Part shown: in pieces, positions 1 to 7,987 of the stretch
Layout: each line of letters opens with the position of its first letter
Position numbering within the stretch: position 1 is the first letter of the stretch
Source of the DNA: Alphaproteobacteria bacterium 32-64-14
GTDB taxonomy: Bacteria > Pseudomonadota > Alphaproteobacteria > Caulobacterales > Hyphomonadaceae
Assembly: GCA_002280725.1 (NCBI GenBank)
Contig: NCEM01000003.1
Span: 34,252-98,251, forward strand
Reading direction: 5' to 3'
DNA: 64,000 nucleotides
Made by a program: the position numbers and the translations under genes
The notes under the pieces: model-generated
Seen by the model: the letters and a program-made list of their open reading frames with translations, nothing else
Told to the model about the DNA's origin: nothing
Databases searched by the model: none

Positions 1-5
1 AACCG

Positions 6-500
6 GTGATCCGGCGCGCCGCGGTGCTGGTCGGTCTTATCGACCGCGTCGATGATTTCGGCGTCCTGCTGACGCTCCGGCCCGAGACCATGGCCTCGCA
101 TGCCGGGCAGGTGGCGTTCCCCGGCGGGCGGATCGAGCCGGGCGAAACCGCGCTGCAGGCGGCGTTGCGCGAAGCGCACGAGGAGGTCGGCGTCACGCCG
201 GAAACCGTCCGCATACTGGGGCAGGGCGATACCTATCTCACGGGAACCGGTTTTGCCGTCGCGCCCTTCGTCGGCATCCTGCCAGCCGACTTCGTGCCAG
301 TTCCCCATGTGCGCGAGGTCGCTGACGTTTTCGAGACGCCGCTGTCATTCCTCATGGATTCAGCCAATCATGAGCGCCACGAACGGGAGTTCCGGGGGGC
401 CTTGCGCGCCTATTATGCAATGCCCCACAACGGCCGTTACATCTGGGGCGCCACGGCGGGCATGATCAAAGCCTTGTACGATCGGCTCTATGGCGCGTAG
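6..500 (+). CDS. NUDIX hydrolase, CoA pyrophosphatase-like (probably 5'-partial)
   Basis: A complete Nudix box (GX5EX7REUXEEXGU) lies at residues 41-63, with REAHEEVGV as its core, and is preceded by HAGQVAFPGG, the stretch typical of the CoA pyrophosphatase branch (NudL-like). These enzymes cleave CoA and its derivatives to 3',5'-ADP and 4'-phosphopantetheine using Mg or Mn. The frame is open to the window edge, and family members usually have about 40 more N-terminal residues, so the GTG at position 6 is probably not the true start. A small membrane protein and the CCA-adding enzyme follow closely on the same strand, suggesting one transcript. The family call is secure; the exact substrate is inferred. 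Confidence 0.9.
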   Translation: MIRRAAVLVGLIDRVDDFGVLLTLRPETMASHAGQVAFPGGRIEPGETALQAALREAHEEVGVTPETVRILGQGDTYLTGTGFAVAPFVGILPADFVPVPHVREVADVFETPLSFLMDSANHERHEREFRGALRAYYAMPHNGRYIWGATAGMIKALYDRLYGA

Positions 501-511
501 GACTGGAGTTG

Positions 512-853
512 ATGGCGCAACGCATTCTACTCGAACTCCTGTTGTTTCTGGTCCCGTTCGCGGTGTTCCTGATCTATCGCGCTGCCTCGCGTGATCTGCG
601 TATTCGTGATCGCTGGCCAATAGTCCCGCTTGTCGTAATTGGCGCGGCTATCGCGGTTCTTGCCCTGATACTCGACCCGCTGCTCAAGCCGCGTGAAACG
701 GATAAGTGCTACACGTCAACGCGCCTCAACGCCGAGGGCATAGTGGAGCCGCCGCGCGAAATTCCGTGCACCGAGGTGACCATGCCCGGCAGCAACACGG
801 CAGCGCCCCCGGCTGGCCAGGCGCCCGTCGCCCCGCGCGACCGGGGCAACTAA
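512..853 (+). CDS. Small membrane protein, DUF6111-like
   Basis: This 113-residue protein has two hydrophobic segments, about residues 7-26 and 36-56, followed by a polar Pro/Ala-rich tail with two cysteines. Alphaproteobacterial proteins of this size and position, between a NUDIX hydrolase and the CCA-adding enzyme, are usually annotated DUF6111; I base the name on that recollection and the context, not on a diagnostic motif. The ATG at 512 follows GGAG at 504-507; an in-frame TTG lies just before it. It begins 11 bases after the NUDIX stop and ends 4 bases before the next gene. Function unknown. Confidence 0.75.
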   Translation: MAQRILLELLLFLVPFAVFLIYRAASRDLRIRDRWPIVPLVVIGAAIAVLALILDPLLKPRETDKCYTSTRLNAEGIVEPPREIPCTEVTMPGSNTAAPPAGQAPVAPRDRGN

Positions 854-857
854 TCCC

Positions 858-2057
858 ATGCCGAGGCTGGACAACCAGCCCTGGATGCTCGCCGCGCGAA
901 AGGTGATCGACGCGCTCGAGATGGTTCGGCCGGGGTGCGCTCGGCTGGTTGGCGGCTGCGTGCGCAACGCGCTGCTGGGCGAGCCTGTCGCGGACATCGA
1001 CATCGCCACACAGCTGACGCCTGATCTGGTCGAGAAGACCGCGCGCAATGCCGGCATGGCCGTGCACCCAACCGGGGTCGAGCACGGCACGCTGACCGTT
1101 GTCTCGAAGGGCGTGCCCTACGAAGTCACCACGCTGCGGCGCGACGTCGAAACTGACGGCCGCCGCGCCACGGTGTCGTTCACGCACGACTGGGCCGAGG
1201 ATGCCCAGCGCCGCGATTTCCGCATGAACGCGCTCTACGCTGATGGCGATGGCGAGGTCTACGATCCAACTGGCGGCGGGCTCGATGATATCGCCAGCCG
1301 CCGCATCGTGTTCGTCGGCGACGCCGAAACGCGCATCCGCGAGGACTATCTCCGCGTCCTGCGCTTCTTCCGCTTCCAGGCCTGGTACGGCACCGCCGCG
1401 CCGGACCCGCAGGGCCTCGCGGCGTGCGGCAAGCTTCGCGCAGGCCTCGCGGGAATTTCCGTCGAGCGCATCTGGATGGAAATGAAGAAGCTGATGGCCG
1501 CTCCCCAACCGCTCGCTGCATTGGAAGCGATGGAAGCCGTTGGCGTACTCGACCAGCTTTTCGTTGACGCCAAAGGCCTGAAGCTTCTCTCGAAACTGGT
1601 CGGGCTTGAGATGGATCGCGGCTTCAAACCCGATCCGATGCTGCGCTTCCTGGCCCTGTTCTGGAAAGACGCCGCTGCTATCCGTGAAGCCGCGAACCGG
1701 CTGAAAATGTCCAACGACGAGCGTTACCGGCTCAACTGGCCCGCGCAGGACGAAACGCCCTTGTGGGGCGGCGTCACCGATGCGGAGGTCCGCGCCGCCA
1801 TCTATCGCGTCGGGGCGCAGACGGTCATCGACCGCGCCATGCTTGGATGGGCGTCCACGGGCGCTGCGGATTGGGACGGCGTAGTCGCCATCGCCAGCTC
1901 ATGGCCACGCCCCACCTTGCCCGTGACCGGCGAAGACCTGCTCACGCGCGGCATCTCCGAAGGTCCAGCGATTGGCGCAGCGCTCAAGCAGTTGGAAACA
2001 GCGTGGATCGAAAGCGACTTCACGCTCGGCAAGGATGCGTTGCTGGCCTTGCTCTGA
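858..2057 (+). CDS. CCA tRNA nucleotidyltransferase
   Basis: This class II nucleotidyltransferase adds or repairs the CCA end of tRNAs from CTP and ATP. The palm is clear: LVGGCVRNALLG around residue 30, then DIDIAT with the two metal-binding aspartates. RRD and RRDFRMNALY follow, the latter being the RNA-binding and polyA-polymerase/CCA signature, and then RIREDYLRVLRFFRF. At 399 residues it has the usual length for alphaproteobacterial enzymes without an HD domain. The ATG starts 4 bases after the upstream small membrane gene, so the three genes are probably cotranscribed. It converges on the TspO gene with only a few bases between stops. Confidence 0.95.
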   Translation: MPRLDNQPWMLAARKVIDALEMVRPGCARLVGGCVRNALLGEPVADIDIATQLTPDLVEKTARNAGMAVHPTGVEHGTLTVVSKGVPYEVTTLRRDVETDGRRATVSFTHDWAEDAQRRDFRMNALYADGDGEVYDPTGGGLDDIASRRIVFVGDAETRIREDYLRVLRFFRFQAWYGTAAPDPQGLAACGKLRAGLAGISVERIWMEMKKLMAAPQPLAALEAMEAVGVLDQLFVDAKGLKLLSKLVGLEMDRGFKPDPMLRFLALFWKDAAAIREAANRLKMSNDERYRLNWPAQDETPLWGGVTDAEVRAAIYRVGAQTVIDRAMLGWASTGAADWDGVVAIASSWPRPTLPVTGEDLLTRGISEGPAIGAALKQLETAWIESDFTLGKDALLALL

Positions 2058-2061
2058 GCGT

Positions 2062-2550
2062 TCAGTTCGCGAAGACGACCCACGCATTCAGATACGCCGC
2101 AAAACTCAGCCAGAGAATGTAGGGAACCTGCAGCATCGCTGCGAGCGGGCTGTGCGCGTGAAAGCCGGCGATCATCCACGCGACCAACCCCCAAAGCACC
2201 AGAAGGTCGATCAGGGCCGGCAGGGGAAGGCGCAGGTCAAAGAACAGGTAGCTCCACGCAAGGTTGAGAGCGAGCTGCAACATGAAGACGCCCAGCTTCG
2301 CCCCGGCGCGCCATGCGATGAAGGCGCTTGTCGCCATCAGCGCATAGAGAACGGGCCAGACAATCCCGAACAGGAAGCCCGGCGGATTGCCCGGCGCCTT
2401 GTTGAGCGCCGCGTACCACGGATCCGCCTCGCCGCCTGAGACCAGCGCGCCAAGACCCGCCGCAAGGCTCGTGGCGAGCAGGATCGCGCCGAGGGCCAGA
2501 AGGGTCGTCTCAGGCGATCTCCGCCTGCGTTCAGCGACAGCTTGCGTCAT
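2062..2550 (-). CDS. TspO/MBR family membrane protein
   Basis: This 162-residue protein has five predicted hydrophobic helices. It carries the Trp/Pro/aromatic pattern of the TspO/MBR family: WYAALNKAPGNPPGFLFGIVW in the first loop and helix II, and LNLAWSYLFF in helix III. Bacterial TspO binds tetrapyrroles and is linked to porphyrin handling and light or oxygen responses; a hemF gene lies 2 kb away, though not in the same transcript. I chose the ATG at 2550 because a strong GGAGGAGG lies just upstream of it; the frame remains open to 2607 with an implausible N-terminus. It sits in the inner membrane. Confidence 0.93.
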   Translation of the reverse strand: MTQAVAERRRRSPETTLLALGAILLATSLAAGLGALVSGGEADPWYAALNKAPGNPPGFLFGIVWPVLYALMATSAFIAWRAGAKLGVFMLQLALNLAWSYLFFDLRLPLPALIDLLVLWGLVAWMIAGFHAHSPLAAMLQVPYILWLSFAAYLNAWVVFAN

Positions 2551-2650
2551 GTCGGCGCCTCCTCCGCCGGCTCTTGGCGGATCACATTCCAACTGGCTCG
2601 CGCCCACGCCTCGTCTAGCCCCGACAATTCAGAAGCTCAATTTCACAGGC

Positions 2651-2683
2651 TCTTAAGTTAACAATGCTATTAGCACATATAAG
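2651..2683 (+). promoter_or_regulatory. AT-rich promoter candidate upstream of tadE/tadG
   Basis: This AT-rich stretch in otherwise GC-rich DNA contains TTAACA (2658-2663) and TATAAG (2678-2683), about 42 bases before the TadE-like start. The 14-base spacing is short for a sigma70-type promoter, so this is only a candidate. Confidence 0.3.
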
Positions 2684-2724
2684 GCGGCGCGAAGAAGCGC
2701 TGGTTGGGCAGAAAGGTTGCGCGT

Positions 2725-3147
2725 ATGCGTAGATTTTTCAAGAATAAACAAGGCGCTTCGGCGGTGGAATTTGCGTTGATTGCGCCGTTCATGCTGCTCC
2801 TGGTGGCGGCCATCCTCGCCTATGGGTCGATTTTCGCGACCTCGCTCAGCCTCCAGCAGATCGCGGCCGAGACGGCCCGCGCCACCATTGGCGGCCTTTC
2901 GGATGCCGAACGCAAGACGCTGGCCCAGGGCAAGCTGGCGGCGATTTCAGCCAACTATCCGATGCTGGATCCCGCCAAGGTCACGTTCGTCTTCAATGCC
3001 GCGGCCGGCTCGGAGCTCAGCCGGGTCACGCTGACCTACGACCTGTCCAGCCACCCCGCCTACGCGCTCGACAAGCTGCTTCCGCTGCCGGCATCGCCCC
3101 TCAGCTACAGCCTTATCATCACTGACGGCAACGGGATCGACTCGTGA
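2725..3147 (+). CDS. TadE-like pilus assembly protein
   Basis: A short basic N-terminus (MRRFFKNKQGASAVEFALI) leads into one hydrophobic helix, the TadE-like prepilin-type pattern with the conserved Gly-x-x-x-Val-Glu-Phe-Ala context. TadE and TadF/G are pseudopilins or envelope anchors of Flp/Tad tight-adherence pili. I preferred the ATG at 2725 over the TTG at 2704 because GAAAGG precedes it and the twin-Arg/Lys start is typical. The product is 140 residues. The next gene starts inside its stop codon. No other Tad genes (ATPase, TadB/C, flp) are visible, so this is an orphan pair. Confidence 0.85.
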   Translation: MRRFFKNKQGASAVEFALIAPFMLLLVAAILAYGSIFATSLSLQQIAAETARATIGGLSDAERKTLAQGKLAAISANYPMLDPAKVTFVFNAAAGSELSRVTLTYDLSSHPAYALDKLLPLPASPLSYSLIITDGNGIDS

Positions 3148-4589
3148 TCCGTTCGTTCCTCAACGACCGCCGCGGTTCCGCGGTCACCATCTTTGCGTTC
3201 AGCGCAATGCTGCTGTCGGTGATGACGGCGATCGTCATGACCCAGGTGTCCTTCTACATGGACAAGCGAAAGCTTCAGTCCGCCGTCGACATGACGGCCC
3301 TGATGATCATGCAGTCCGGCAACATCACGGTCGCGCGGGCGACAACGCTGATCGAAGAGCAGATGGGCCAGACTGTCACCGGCGTCACCGTGGTGCGCGG
3401 AAACTACACGCCCGACTCGACCCTCGGCACAGGCGGGCGGTTTCTGGCGAACGTCACTCCGTACAATGCCGTGCAGGTCGACGCCAGCATGCCCGCCGAG
3501 AAGGTGATGCTCGGCGGAATGCTGGAGGAAAACATCAGCATCAAGGCAACCGCACGTGCGGCGCGCCGCACCAGCGTGACGCTCACAGTTGGCTCGCGTC
3601 TCGTTCGCCTTGATGGGGGCCTCAGCGAGGCGCTGCTGGATGCGACGCTGGGGTATCAGGGCAAGCTGACGGTCATGGACTACAACTCGCTGGCCAGCGC
3701 CCAGGTTGACGCCCTTCCCTTCCTGCAGGCGCTGAACACCGAGGCAAACATCAACGCGCTCACATTTGACGACGTGCTCTCCGCGCCCGTGTCGGTTGGT
3801 GACATCGTTGACGCGATGATCGCGACAACCCCGAGCGGCGACATCGTCACGATCCTCAACAAGGCATCTCCCGCCACCGGGCAAAACAAGGTCATCCTGT
3901 CCGAGATGGTCGATCTTGGCAGCATTACCAAGCTGCCGATCGACACACTGCTGTCGGGCGAGTCTGTCCCGCTCGGCGTGGGTGAAGTGCTGTCGGGCTC
4001 AGCCGCGCTTGCGGATGGAAACCATCAGGTCAGCCTCAACCTGGCCGGCAAAGTGGGAAGTCTTTCGGTCGCCAACGTTTCACTCGACGTCGGCGAGAAG
4101 CCGCAATTGCTGACCTTCCTTGGGCGCGCACGTGAGGGAGCGGAGGTTTCCACCTCGCAGTTCAAACTGGATATCGGCGCGCTGGGCGGCAACCCGATCA
4201 CTGCCGTGAAGCTCGATGTGATCCTGGCAGCCGCAGAAATCGAGGTCGAAGACATCAAATGCAATGCCGATGGAACAGCTGACGTCACGCTTCTCGCCAT
4301 GACCGAGGCCGCATCCGTCGGACTCAAGGCATCGCTGCTGCCCAAGATCACGGTCGCGCTGGGTAACAAGCAGCAGAAGGAAATCATCTTCACCGACGCA
4401 GACATAAAGGCGCAGACATACAAGCCGGTGCGCTCTGGCCTTGGCTTGCAGCTTGGCGGCCTGTCGGTTGCGCAGAAGCTGCTATTCAACCCCGTGGATC
4501 AGCTCCTGGTGGCGCTGGGCCTCAACGTCGCCGAAGCCGATGTGAAGGTGATCGAGGCGACCTGCGGGTCGGTCGGTCTCGTCCACTAA
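3144..4589 (+). CDS. TadG-like pilus assembly protein
   Basis: The 481-residue product begins MIRSFLNDRRGSAVTIFAF followed by a single helix, the Tad-family N-terminus that anchors the protein in the inner membrane. The rest is periplasmic and beta-rich, and I see no von Willebrand MIDAS motif (DxSxS), so it is TadG-like rather than a full vWA TadG. The GTG start overlaps the tadE stop by 4 bases, indicating translational coupling. Residues 90-200 contain ASMPAEKVMLGGML and KATARAARR, as in other TadG N-terminal regions. It converges on hemF with 3 bases between stops. Confidence 0.85.
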   Translation: MIRSFLNDRRGSAVTIFAFSAMLLSVMTAIVMTQVSFYMDKRKLQSAVDMTALMIMQSGNITVARATTLIEEQMGQTVTGVTVVRGNYTPDSTLGTGGRFLANVTPYNAVQVDASMPAEKVMLGGMLEENISIKATARAARRTSVTLTVGSRLVRLDGGLSEALLDATLGYQGKLTVMDYNSLASAQVDALPFLQALNTEANINALTFDDVLSAPVSVGDIVDAMIATTPSGDIVTILNKASPATGQNKVILSEMVDLGSITKLPIDTLLSGESVPLGVGEVLSGSAALADGNHQVSLNLAGKVGSLSVANVSLDVGEKPQLLTFLGRAREGAEVSTSQFKLDIGALGGNPITAVKLDVILAAAEIEVEDIKCNADGTADVTLLAMTEAASVGLKASLLPKITVALGNKQQKEIIFTDADIKAQTYKPVRSGLGLQLGGLSVAQKLLFNPVDQLLVALGLNVAEADVKVIEATCGSVGLVH

Positions 4590-4592
4590 ACC

Positions 4593-5498
4593 CTAAGGCC
4601 ACTTCACCACGGGCGGCATGGACGAGAGGATGCTCGCGACATTGCCGCCGGTCTTGAGGCCGAACGTCGTCCCGCGATCGTAGAGCAGGTTGAACTCCAC
4701 ATACCGCCCGCGGCGCACGAGCTGTTCCTCGCGCTGCTCCGGCGACCAGCTTTCCGCCATCCGGCGCGTCACGATTTTCGGATACACGTCCGCAAAATGC
4801 CGGCCGACATCCTGCGTGAACGCGAAGTCGGCCTCCCAGTCGCCGGTGTTGTAGCGGTCGTAGAAGATGCCGCCGATGCCGCGGGGCTCATTACGGTGGG
4901 GTAGGTGGAAGTACTCTTCGCAGTGTTTCTTCATCGCGGCGTAGTCCGCGCCTGCGTGGCCATCGCACGCCACGCGCATCGCATCGTGGAACTCCACCGC
5001 ATCGGGAAACTCCTGCTCCCGCTGATAGGCGAGAAGCGGCGTGAGATCCGCGCCGCCGCCGAACCAGGCTTCGGACGTCACCAGCATGCGCGTGTTCATG
5101 TGAACCGCCGGCGCGCGCGGGTTCACCAGGTGCGCGATGAGCGAAATGCCCGCAGCCCAGAACCGCCCGCCAGACTTGTCGGCGCCGGGAATGGTCGTCG
5201 CGAACTCCGGCGCAAAGGCGCCGTAGACGCACGAGACATGCACGCCGACTTTCTCGAACAGCCGCCCGCGCATCACGGCCATCGTGCCGCCGCCCAGGTC
5301 TTCCGAGCCATCGCCGCGCTTCCACGGAGTCTTCTCAAACCGGCCAGCCGCGCCCGGATAGAGCGGAGGGGCGGCGGCGTCTTCCAGCGCCTCGAGACGG
5401 GCGATGATGTCACCCTGCAGGTGTGAGAACCACGCAACCGCCCGCGCCTTGCGGGCTTCAAGCGTTGCGGTTGCGTCGGGTGCGGGATGTGCTGCCAT
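4593..5498 (-). CDS. hemF: Oxygen-dependent coproporphyrinogen III oxidase
   Basis: HemF oxidatively decarboxylates coproporphyrinogen III to protoporphyrinogen IX in haem synthesis, using O2 and no metal or SAM. The 301-residue length matches the family. Family blocks are present: [65 protein letters not shown], and the C-terminal [20 protein letters not shown]. The start at 5498 is the first ATG; the gene is divergent from the DUF6958 gene at 5584. Cytoplasmic. Presence of HemF implies aerobic haem synthesis. Confidence 0.97.
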   Translation of the reverse strand: MAAHPAPDATATLEARKARAVAWFSHLQGDIIARLEALEDAAAPPLYPGAAGRFEKTPWKRGDGSEDLGGGTMAVMRGRLFEKVGVHVSCVYGAFAPEFATTIPGADKSGGRFWAAGISLIAHLVNPRAPAVHMNTRMLVTSEAWFGGGADLTPLLAYQREQEFPDAVEFHDAMRVACDGHAGADYAAMKKHCEEYFHLPHRNEPRGIGGIFYDRYNTGDWEADFAFTQDVGRHFADVYPKIVTRRMAESWSPEQREEQLVRRGRYVEFNLLYDRGTTFGLKTGGNVASILSSMPPVVKWP

Positions 5499-5583
5499 GG
5501 CCGGGTAACTAGCGCTGCGGGAACGCTTGCGTCCAGCCGCCGGGCCGGGTCACCTTCGCCGCAGGCTCGCGGAGGAGGACGGC

Positions 5584-6513
5584 ATGGCGACGAAACCCGG
5601 CAAGACGCCAGCGAAGAAAGCGCCGGCAAAAAGGGCGGCGGGCAGCAAGCCAGAGATCGTTCAGACCCTCAACGTCAACGCGCCGGGAAAGACCTATCCG
5701 CGCAACGCCGCCAAGTACGAGGCGGCGCGCAAGGTGTTCCTGAAGGTGATCCCGAAGTCCGGCGCCGGGGTCACCCAGTCGGAAATGATTGCGCTGATGA
5801 AGAAGGCGCTTGCCGGAAGCGACTTTGGGTCGGCCGTCGGCTGGTGGACCAAGACCGTGCAGCTGGATGCCGAAGCGCGCGGCGAAGTCGTCCGCGACAG
5901 CGGCAAGCCCTTGCGCTGGAAGCGGAAATACCCCGCGCCCTACTGTGTAACGGGAAGCGCCAACTGGTCGAGCGAGGCCGCCGAAGGGGCAACGCCAGCG
6001 GGAACTTCGCTGGTTACGATGATCGCGGTCTCGGCCGGGGCAAGAGCGGCTGGAGCCGGCGTCGAGGCGACCGCATTCGGGTCAAACGCCGCAGGATCGG
6101 CTCTGTCGGTCGTTCCGATCAGGTCGCCGATCGGATCGCTTTCGCTGTCGCCTTCGGCAACGACTTCAAAGCCGGCCTCGTCTTCCTCCGTCGACTCGCC
6201 TTCCGCAAACGCGCCGGCATCGTCGAATTCAGCGATCAGCGCCGGGTCGCGGGCCGAAACCAGCGCCGCGTCTGGATCCTGCAGCTTACGCAACTGGGCG
6301 AGGGCAAGGTCGTCAGCCGAAGCATTGCCGCGGGCGCCAAAGGCGATGCGCACGCGCAGGTCGCCGTCGGTGGCCGGGGCGCCTGACATTTCCAGGAAGG
6401 CAGCATCGATCAGGTCGGCCACGTGGCGGTCACGCGATTTGCCGGTCGAGCCTCCCATCATCACCGCCATCACGCGACGTCCATCGCGCTCGGCCGAGGC
6501 CAGGAGGTTGTAG
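5584..6513 (+). CDS. DUF6958 family protein with an unusually extended C-terminus
   Basis: Residues about 24-114 match the DUF6958 pattern: a basic lysine-rich lead, then NVNAPGKTYPRNAAKYEAAR, a small winged-helix-like region, and GWWTKTVQLDAEARG...KPLRW near the end of the conserved part. Function unknown; the basic tail suggests nucleic-acid binding. The ATG at 5584 follows GAGGAGGA (5571-5578). The conserved domain ends near 5940, but no in-frame stop occurs there, so the frame runs to 6513 through the antisense of the convergent carboxypeptidase. A TAA at 5948-5950 lies one frame off, so an assembly error or a recent 1-base change could explain the extension. Domain call good; end uncertain. 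Confidence 0.6.
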   Translation: MATKPGKTPAKKAPAKRAAGSKPEIVQTLNVNAPGKTYPRNAAKYEAARKVFLKVIPKSGAGVTQSEMIALMKKALAGSDFGSAVGWWTKTVQLDAEARGEVVRDSGKPLRWKRKYPAPYCVTGSANWSSEAAEGATPAGTSLVTMIAVSAGARAAGAGVEATAFGSNAAGSALSVVPIRSPIGSLSLSPSATTSKPASSSSVDSPSANAPASSNSAISAGSRAETSAASGSCSLRNWARARSSAEALPRAPKAMRTRRSPSVAGAPDISRKAASIRSATWRSRDLPVEPPIITAITRRPSRSAEARRL

Positions 6514-7214
6514 CCGGAGGCGTTCGTGAAGCCGGTCTTGATGCCGTCCACGCCCTCAACGGACTTCAGAAGTTCATTGTGATTCAGATGCTTACGATTG
6601 TTCCAGGTGAACGACGACAGCGAGAAATAGTTATACCGGTCCTTGTGATCCATGTAGATCGCCTCGCCGAGGCGGGCCATGTCACGTGCCGTGGTCAGCT
6701 GTTTGCGGTCCGGCAGGCCCGAGGCATTGCGGAACGTGGTGTGCAGCATGCCAAGCTCCTTGGCCTTGGCGTTCATCCGGACCACGAATTTGGCTTCGGT
6801 GCCAGCTAGCTTCTCGGCGATCACCATGGCGACATCGTTGGCGGACTTGGTCACGAGGGCGCGGATCGCGTCCTCGACCTTGATGGTCGTTCCCGATTTG
6901 AGACCAAGCTTGGACGGCTGGGCGCGGGAGGCGGCTTTCGACACCGTCATGCGGTCGGAAAGCTTGAGTTTGCCCTGATCGATGGCGTCAAACACCATAT
7001 ACAGGGTCATCACCTTGGTCAGCGAGGCAGGGTGCCGGGGTTCATCGGCGGCGCGGTCGTGCAGCACCTGTCCGGTTTCCATGTCGATTACGATCGAGGC
7101 ATATTTGTCGGCCCAGGCGGGGGCGGCGGACATGACAAGCGCAGCCAAGGCAAGAAGCCCGGCGCGAACCCAGCCAATCGGGAATAGCGTCTTCATACGC
7201 GACGGAATCCTCAT
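5940..7214 (-). CDS. D-alanyl-D-alanine carboxypeptidase (PBP5/6 type, peptidase S11)
   Basis: A signal peptide (about residues 1-35, ending APAWA) is followed by the three serine DD-peptidase motifs: SLTK (Ser64, Lys67), SAN (124-126) and KTG (226-228). This low-molecular-mass PBP trims the terminal D-Ala from peptidoglycan pentapeptides in the periplasm. After the catalytic domain comes a low-complexity acidic, Ala-rich C-terminal region (about 300-424) in place of a recognisable PBP5 C-terminal amphipathic helix. A second in-frame ATG at 7196 has GAGGA upstream and may be the real start. The last 570 bases are antisense to the open extension of the DUF6958 gene. Confidence 0.94.
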   Translation of the reverse strand: MRIPSRMKTLFPIGWVRAGLLALAALVMSAAPAWADKYASIVIDMETGQVLHDRAADEPRHPASLTKVMTLYMVFDAIDQGKLKLSDRMTVSKAASRAQPSKLGLKSGTTIKVEDAIRALVTKSANDVAMVIAEKLAGTEAKFVVRMNAKAKELGMLHTTFRNASGLPDRKQLTTARDMARLGEAIYMDHKDRYNYFSLSSFTWNNRKHLNHNELLKSVEGVDGIKTGFTNASGYNLLASAERDGRRVMAVMMGGSTGKSRDRHVADLIDAAFLEMSGAPATDGDLRVRIAFGARGNASADDLALAQLRKLQDPDAALVSARDPALIAEFDDAGAFAEGESTEEDEAGFEVVAEGDSESDPIGDLIGTTDRADPAAFDPNAVASTPAPAALAPAETAIIVTSEVPAGVAPSAASLDQLALPVTQ

Positions 7215-7333
7215 TTCAGAAACACATACAAAGACGAGAGTGAGGGTCCACTTGCGAGCTTACCCAATCTTTAATCGGCGTCACTCCAATTCTGCAGGAC
7301 ATGCAGTTTTCCTCCCTCAACGCCCGTTTTTCG

Positions 7334-7383
7334 GGTCTGTTCGCCTCCTGGTGGAACACTTACGCCACCGGGCGGGTCAGACC
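7334..7383. other. Structured intergenic segment, possible ncRNA or leader element
   Basis: The gap between the carboxypeptidase start (7214) and clpS (7649) has no convincing gene. It contains nested complementarity: GGTCTG 7334-7339 with CAGACC 7378-7383, then an inner CGCC/GGCG pairing and GGTGG/CCACC (7350-7354 and 7365-7369) around a 10-base loop. A second small hairpin follows (GCAT/ATGC, 7386-7398). The nesting suggests a structured RNA, but it matches no family I can name, and the strand is unknown. Confidence 0.35.
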
Positions 7384-7648
7384 GTGCATAAACCATGCGA
7401 GGCGGGGAGGACCCTGCCAGCATTTCCCATAGTGCCGGACGACCATGGGCAAACCAAGGCAGCCCACGGTTTTGTGCAGCTGCAGGCCTGATTGGGGGAT
7501 AAGGCGGGAAGCCCCTTTCACTTGGGCTCCGGATCAATATCTAATGGGGGACGGACAAGCCGCTATTTACCAACCCCAGACGGCACGTTCGCGACTCAAG
7601 CGACCCCGACGATTTCTGAATCAGGTTCCACGCCCAGGCTCCCGTTTT

Positions 7649-7978
7649 ATGGCTGACAAACGCCCACCATCACGTCCGGAAAGGGAAGTCGGGATCCAGA
7701 CCCGGACCAAGCCGAAGACCAAGAAGCCGTCGCTGTATCGCGTGCTGATATTGAACGATGACTACACGCCGATGGAATTCGTCGTGCTCGTGCTCGAACA
7801 TTTTTTCAACAAGTCGCGTGAGGAGGCGACCCGCATCATGCTCCACGTCCATAATCATGGCGTTGGCGTGTGTGGAGTTTTCCCGCTCGATGTTGCGGAA
7901 ACGAAGGTCCAGCAGGTGATGGACCTTGCGCGGCGCAGCGAACACCCACTTCAATGTACCAAGGAACGCGAGGATTAG
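7649..7978 (+). CDS. clpS: ATP-dependent Clp protease adaptor ClpS
   Basis: The product is 109 residues: a disordered basic N-terminus, then the ClpS core [17 protein letters not shown] (N-degron pocket Asn-Asp pair and Met). HHNHGVGV-type [13 protein letters not shown] follows, then [14 protein letters not shown]. ClpS binds N-terminal Leu/Phe/Trp/Tyr residues of substrates and delivers them to ClpA-ClpP. The frame is open upstream to 7445, but conservation begins after the ATG at 7649, which gives the usual family length. It is directly followed by clpA, the standard arrangement. Confidence 0.96.
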   Translation: MADKRPPSRPEREVGIQTRTKPKTKKPSLYRVLILNDDYTPMEFVVLVLEHFFNKSREEATRIMLHVHNHGVGVCGVFPLDVAETKVQQVMDLARRSEHPLQCTKERED

Positions 7979-7987
7979 GCGCCTTTA

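Noticed and set aside
726..1508. Minus-strand 260-codon frame opposite the CCA-adding enzyme gene
   Set aside because: Shadow of a gene with all catalytic motifs.
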